Source: Rhabditophanes sp. KR3021
Lineage: Eukaryota; Nematoda; Chromadorea; Rhabditida; Alloionematidae
DNA length: 64,000 nucleotides
Reading direction: 5' to 3'
NCBI GenBank assembly: GCA_963281155.1
Contig: CAUJLY010000001.1
Span: 4,340,001-4,404,000 of the forward strand
Below the pieces are notes generated by a model. The model had not been told where the DNA came from. It saw only the letters and a list, made by a program, of their open reading frames with translations, and searched no databases. Made by a program: the position numbers and the translations under genes. Position 1 is the first letter of the stretch. Each line of letters starts with the position of its first letter. Shown here one piece after another: positions 59,915 to 64,000 of this stretch.

Positions 59915-61873
59915 ATGGACCTAGACGATGCAGATAAGCCTTGTTCTTCTCGACAACAAAGTTATAGCATTAATAGTTCAGAAACGCCATCAACAACAAA
60001 TATGTCTATTTGTACAGTTTGTGGTGATGTAGGTAATGGCCTACACTATGGAGTTATTTCATGTAAGTCATCATATAATACTGAATTTCATTAAATTTGT
60101 TAATAGGCCGCTCCTGTAATGCATTCTTTCGAAGAAGTGTAAAAGATGAGAAGGTAATTGCTCAAGATTGAAAGTCGAAATAATTATTGTTCTAGGCTAA
60201 AAGATACGTATGCAGAGGATCAGGTTCGTGTGTTATTGAATTAAAATCACGCTGCGCTTGCCGTTTTTGCCGCTTTTACAAGTGTTTAGTTGTGGGAATG
60301 AGCATTGACGCAGTTCAGCATCCAAGAGATCCTAATGGAACACAGAGTAATCGCGTAAATGATATTTATATCCAACAAAAAGAGTCAAATCCGTCATCCA
60401 ATAGTGATCTCAGGCATGCCAATAGGAATGCAAACTTAGAGATGACACATTCAAATGACTCTCTATCAGCTCAGATTGCAAGAGAAGAATCTCTCTGGAA
60501 TTCTTGCTTATTACGGAAAATATTTTTCGGATACGATAATTCGACCAATCGTTGTTTCTAATATCCCCTCAAACATTTTGTCAAATGTAACTGTTACAGA
60601 TGGTTCAACAATCAATGTTTTATCATCAAAAAAGACTATTCAGGGTTTAGGTGATTCAATGCCTTCAACATCTAAAATACATAATAGGCAAGGCAATGAA
60701 AACATCAACTTCGGGCAAAATGATGATCAGCGTAAGAAATCTTTTTCAGGTAATATGGGCAATGTCGAAAAAACAAGACTCCAACTTATGGCTATGAAAG
60801 AACCAATATCAGAAGGAATTGGTACATATGCTACATACCATTATACAAACCATTTACCTCCAGGATGTAGCACATTGGGTTCAGAGATTACTAAACCATC
60901 CGGTAAAGATAATTGTGATGATGAAGTTCAAAACATGCAGCACTCATGCAAAACTTTCGGTGGTTTTAAAATGCTGTTGCTTTGCTTTGAGGAATCAAAC
61001 CGTTTAGTTCAACTATATGTAACCAACACATCAGACTTTATTAAGGAAAAAGAACCCACTTTTAGAGAGTTCAATCCCAGTGATGTTGACAATTTAGCAG
61101 GAGCCGAATTAAATGGCTTGTCATACATGTGTGAAAAAATGGAACCATGGAAGCATTTTTGTGTGAAGGAAAGAGATATTTTATTTAAAAGATTTTCTGT
61201 TCGCAAATTAGCATTGGATCATGCTTATTTTGCCTCAAAACATACTCAACTAATTGAAGAAAATAAATTTGCAATGGTAGGTTAAGTTTATACAAATTAA
61301 AAATGAAATTTTTTAGATAAACTATACTTATTTATCAGAAACTGCAACAGGTTTCGAAAAGATTGGCGATAGTGAAGAGATATTGAAAAGAAAAAAAACT
61401 ATTCTCAGACCCACAATTGATAGGATGTTAAATAAATGTGTAAAACCGATGAACAAATTAAATATGAAAAGTGCCGAAATTTTAGCCATGCATGTAATGT
61501 TAATGTGGAGTCAATCAAGTAAGTTGTAATATTTGAATTTCCTTTTATCAACATGATACATTTAGACGAACAATTTTTTGACCGTAATAGCTTCTCCAAA
61601 ATTCAGACAGATTTAAGGGATTGGGCTCTAAACAGCCTAGTTCAATGGTATACGGAAAACAAAGTAATGAATTTTAAAGCAAGACTGAAGCAAATAAAAA
61701 TATTATTAGCTGAAATGGAAATAATATGTGAGAATCATTGTCACGATATTTATACGTACAAAATGTTTAAATATTTTGATAAAGATCAACATTGGTATCA
61801 GAAAATATGCTATTCTGATATTAACAAAAAAAAGTCTACTTTGGAAAAACATAAATTAAATCATACAATTTAA
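59915..61873 (+). CDS. Nuclear hormone receptor (nematode NHR type)
   Basis: Exons 59915-60062, 60107-60153, 60196-60354, 60470-61276, 61317-61519 and 61566-61873. The zinc-finger domain: ICTVCGDVGNGLHYGVIS, CRSCNAFFRRSVKDEK (P-box CNAFFRR), YVCRGSGSCVIELKSRCACR, FCRFYKCLVVGMSIDAVQ; all eight zinc cysteines are present. A long Ser/Asn hinge is followed by a ligand-binding domain with LNKCVKPMNKLNMKSAEILA and LRDWALNSLVQWY. Exons 3 and 4 join in phase through a 115 nt intron (GTAAAT..CTATCAG), which resolves an apparent frame break. In exon 5 an A8 run at 61391-61398 still shifts frame by one (one base fewer keeps the LBD open, about 556 aa). The supnr-type P-box fits a lineage-expanded nematode NHR. 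Confidence 0.8.
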
Positions 61874-62169
61874 ATTGAAATGTCATTATCTCAGTGTACA
61901 AAAATACAACATTTAAATTGTTGAAATAAATGATTAACAAATGATATACATCTGTTTTATGTTGAAGTGTAGTTTTCATATTTTCGAAAATTAAAATTAA
62001 TTGATATTGCTAGATTTAACATGACAGTATACATTTTAACAACATGACTTTTTTAATTTTTACCAAAATAAATTTTAAAACGCTTTTAAGGATTGACCTT
62101 AAATATAGTCAAAGATATTTATAATAATAACTTTAATAATCCCTAGTAAACTTGTTTAAGCATTCCATT

Positions 62170-62426
62170 TTGCAATAAAACTGTTCAAATCAAAAACACA
62201 ATTATTTGCCAAGGAGCAGTTGAAGAAGTTCGAGGAAAAGATAAAATCCCTGACTATAGATCGCCCAGTCAGGCAATATGTGATTGGAAGCCCGGTAAAC
62301 TAAGACTGTTATGCAGACCTCTGAATAGATTGTTCGACCAACCAAAGCCAAATATTGCTTCTTTGTCTACTAAAAGCATCAGTAGAATTAGAAATATGGG
62401 CAATAGACTAAATTATAAAGAGTAGT
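62170..62426 (+). other. Unassigned coding-like fragment
   Basis: Two overlapping frames are unusually protein-like. One reads LFAKEQLKKFEEKIKSLTID and RPVRQYVIGSP before a stop. The other is open from about 62211 to the TAG at 62424-62426 and reads CDWKPGKLRLLCRPLNRLFD, then SISRIRNMGNRLNYKE. A one- or two-base shift near 62290 would join them. There is no ATG. It looks like an exon relic of an unknown gene. Confidence 0.3.
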
Positions 62427-63361
62427 TAAGACTACAAACTGTTACGAGTGTTGGGTAGACAAATATTTGTGTAATTTCACTTCATGAAAATATTCCATTC
62501 CATTACTTGTTTGCTTTATTCCTTCCGAGGAATATAATTGTGTTTTATAAGATAGCTATAAAATAAAAATAAAACTTTATTAAGCACTAAGATACGATTA
62601 CATAGTACATTACACTTAATTAGAATATTACTGTATCGTTGTGAAGAAGGCGATACATGGAGATAGTACATGTGTGTTCCATCCGACAAAATAATAACGC
62701 AATAGTTCTGAAAATTTCCGCAAATATTCCAAACAATATTCGAAATGATGTTGTTTTCTTTGAATTCTCTTTATTAGTTGTCTATTCCCACCAACTTCTT
62801 TCAATACAGAACATATACCGTGAAGACTATACGGCAACATACAATAATTTACTTTTTACATATATTCTCAATAGATGGGTGAAACAGAAATATTAGTGAA
62901 TGATATTGTGCGTTCTTAAAATAAATTTGGAATTTAGAATATCAAAAGGAATTCCTCTGTACTGAAAGCGAGTGCCAAGCAATCAACCCAAGAATTCTAT
63001 TGTATCCAATATGGTAAATATCATATTGTACATCGCTTATTAGATCATTCTTGCAAATAAAATTTTGATATCGAACATTACTCGTGCACACAACATACTT
63101 TAATTGTAATTCCTTCATTCTTTTCAATTATTGTTCTCCTCAAATTATCATTTTGTAAGAATAACAACTAATAATAAGTAACACTAAATATTTATACTGG
63201 CAGTTATTACACGACAATTAAATGCAGATAGATATGGACACGTATTCATTCTTCCTTGATGGCAGCATCATATACAACAGATTATGCGACAATCAATTGA
63301 ACAAGGTCTATTTCATTTGTTGATGTTAAGGACCAAGCTAAAAGGTTGTGAGAAACAGCAA
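62427..63361. other. Intergenic with weak minus-strand ORFs
   Basis: 0.93 kb. Minus ORFs at 62628-62840 and 62942-63127 are short, unlinked by good splice sites, and match no family I know. Nothing firm. Confidence 0.3.
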
Positions 63362-64000
63362 CTAAATCAACGGCGATTTTATATGATTTGTATGATTTGC
63401 ATGATTTGCATGATTTGCATGCTTTGTGTGTGTATCATGAGATTCATGTTCGCTACTGCCACCTATAAGTAAATGTATTATAAGGAAGTGGTCCCAATGA
63501 GCGGAAATTACTAAGAATGTGCGGAGATAAGACTTCGATGAATTGGGATTCCTCGCTGCCAATTCCGGGACTCAAAATTGACGGACTCAAAATCAATATC
63601 CCATCAGTTGCAGGAGAATAAATATGACTTGAGAGTATTCTGGGAGATAATATTTGAATAATACCTCTCTCACCGGACAATATTTTTAAATCCATAAACT
63701 TTGGAGTTAGTATTTCGATTATGCCTAAAACGAATAGCAATATTAAGACTTGCTCTGCAGTTTCTTGATTTAAATTACCCGCTTCAGGACTGAGAACCCA
63801 CAATGTTAAAAATCGAGGTGACAGCAATTCAAATCTGAAGGCCCCGGGTGACAATACCCGGCCAATTAGTGCCGTTGGAGTTAATAAAGAGGCAACAAAT
63901 GCTCTCGGTGAAAGGGTGTGAAAGGAAAGTGCCTCGCTCGACATTAATTCAAAGAGAAAGGCATGCGGGGATAAAGTAACCAATTCCAACGTTACCGCTT
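63362..64000 (-). CDS. MLT-10-like moulting-cycle protein, C-terminal part (runs off window)
   Basis: Exon 64000-63512 and last exon 63462-63362 (49 nt intron, phase 1). The frame is open to the window edge, so the N-terminus lies outside. The protein is a run of L-S/T-P repeats spaced 9-17 residues (TLSPHAF, TLSPRAF, LLTPTAL, VLSPGAF, LLSPRFL, VLSPEA, ILTPKFM, ILSPRIL, ILSPSILSPGIGSEE, VLSPHILS), the signature of the nematode MLT-10/Moulting_cycle family, ending in the family's SPHILxGG and a His-rich tail (HANHANHANHTNH). C. elegans MLT-10 is a secreted protein needed for cuticle exchange. Direct orthology cannot be judged from the C-terminus alone. Confidence 0.85.
63383..63418. repeat. 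Four 9-bp tandem copies (ATGATTTGC/T) in MLT-10-like last exon
   Basis: Units at 63383, 63392, 63401 and 63410 are identical except T for C in the first. On the coding (minus) strand they specify the His-Ala-Asn/His-Thr-Asn tripeptide repeats of the C-terminal tail. The unit length is a multiple of three, so copy-number change would not break the frame. Confidence 0.8.

Noticed and set aside
60292..60561. Apparent frameshift between two NHR reading frames near 60.5 kb
   Set aside because: A normal GT..AG intron (60355-60469) joins the DNA-binding domain to the hinge in frame, so no lesion is needed there.
1..64000. CRISPR arrays, tRNA or rRNA genes, bacterial operons
   Set aside because: No regular direct-repeat/spacer array, no tRNA B-box-like sequence outside coding exons, and intron-rich eukaryotic genes throughout.

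Overview
This window is nuclear DNA from an AT-rich nematode. The organism call rests on gene content (an MLT-10-type moulting-cycle protein with LSP repeats, an MSP-domain relic, a DMSR/Srw-type peptide GPCR, ShK and DUF316-type secreted families, a nematode-style nuclear hormone receptor) and on architecture (many GT..AG introns of about 40-50 nt, and TTTTAG-like acceptors just upstream of start codons, as expected for spliced-leader trans-splicing). A gene that looks like NELF-E argues against Caenorhabditis, which is reported to lack NELF. I cannot name the species.

Layout. 0-6 kb (minus): the N-terminal part of a Myb/SANT-like protein, a GCK-3 (OSR1/SPAK) kinase and an FKBP51/52-like immunophilin, closely spaced and possibly an operon. 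7-10 kb: uracil-DNA glycosylase (plus), a small secreted protein with a broken paralogue beside it, and a NATD1-like mini acetyltransferase. 10-16 kb: mostly accessory or decaying genes (S1-protease relic, frameshifted arrestin-domain gene, multi-pass receptor-like protein, MSP-domain pseudogene). 16-18 kb: intact ALG9 mannosyltransferase. 18.7-19.7 kb: thaumatin-like gene. 21.3-23.3 kb: NELF-E-like and DP genes, possibly an operon. 23.8-27 kb: broken ShK gene and a tetraspanin with two candidate terminal exons. 27.6-31.4 kb: TPR protein and DMSR-like GPCR, the latter with a MITE-like insert in an intron. 35-38 kb: ZP-domain transmembrane protein between two gene-empty AT-rich stretches of about 3.7 kb. 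42-43 kb: hAT transposon relic. 44-50 kb: three tandem paralogues of a fast-evolving six-cysteine family, then a DUF316-type serine protease. 50-53.6 kb: small gene of unknown function, broken BTB gene, small Cys-rich secreted peptide. 54-58 kb: RNA helicase A. 59-62 kb: nuclear hormone receptor. 62-64 kb: 3' end of an MLT-10-like gene running off the window.

How it fits together. Housekeeping genes (DNA repair, N-glycosylation, transcription elongation, cell cycle, RNA helicase, ion-stress kinase) sit among lineage-specific secreted and receptor families in rapid turnover. Many models are clean except for one single-base shift, several in homopolymer runs (A8, A9, A4, G3). This suggests either sequence error or recent pseudogenisation and is reported as a separate finding. 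The most interesting items are the two candidate tetraspanin last exons, the NELF-E-like gene, the tandem six-cysteine trio, an apparent 20-nt intron, and the MITE-like element with a candidate ATCT target duplication. All exon boundaries are read by eye from reading frame and splice consensus; none is backed by transcripts.
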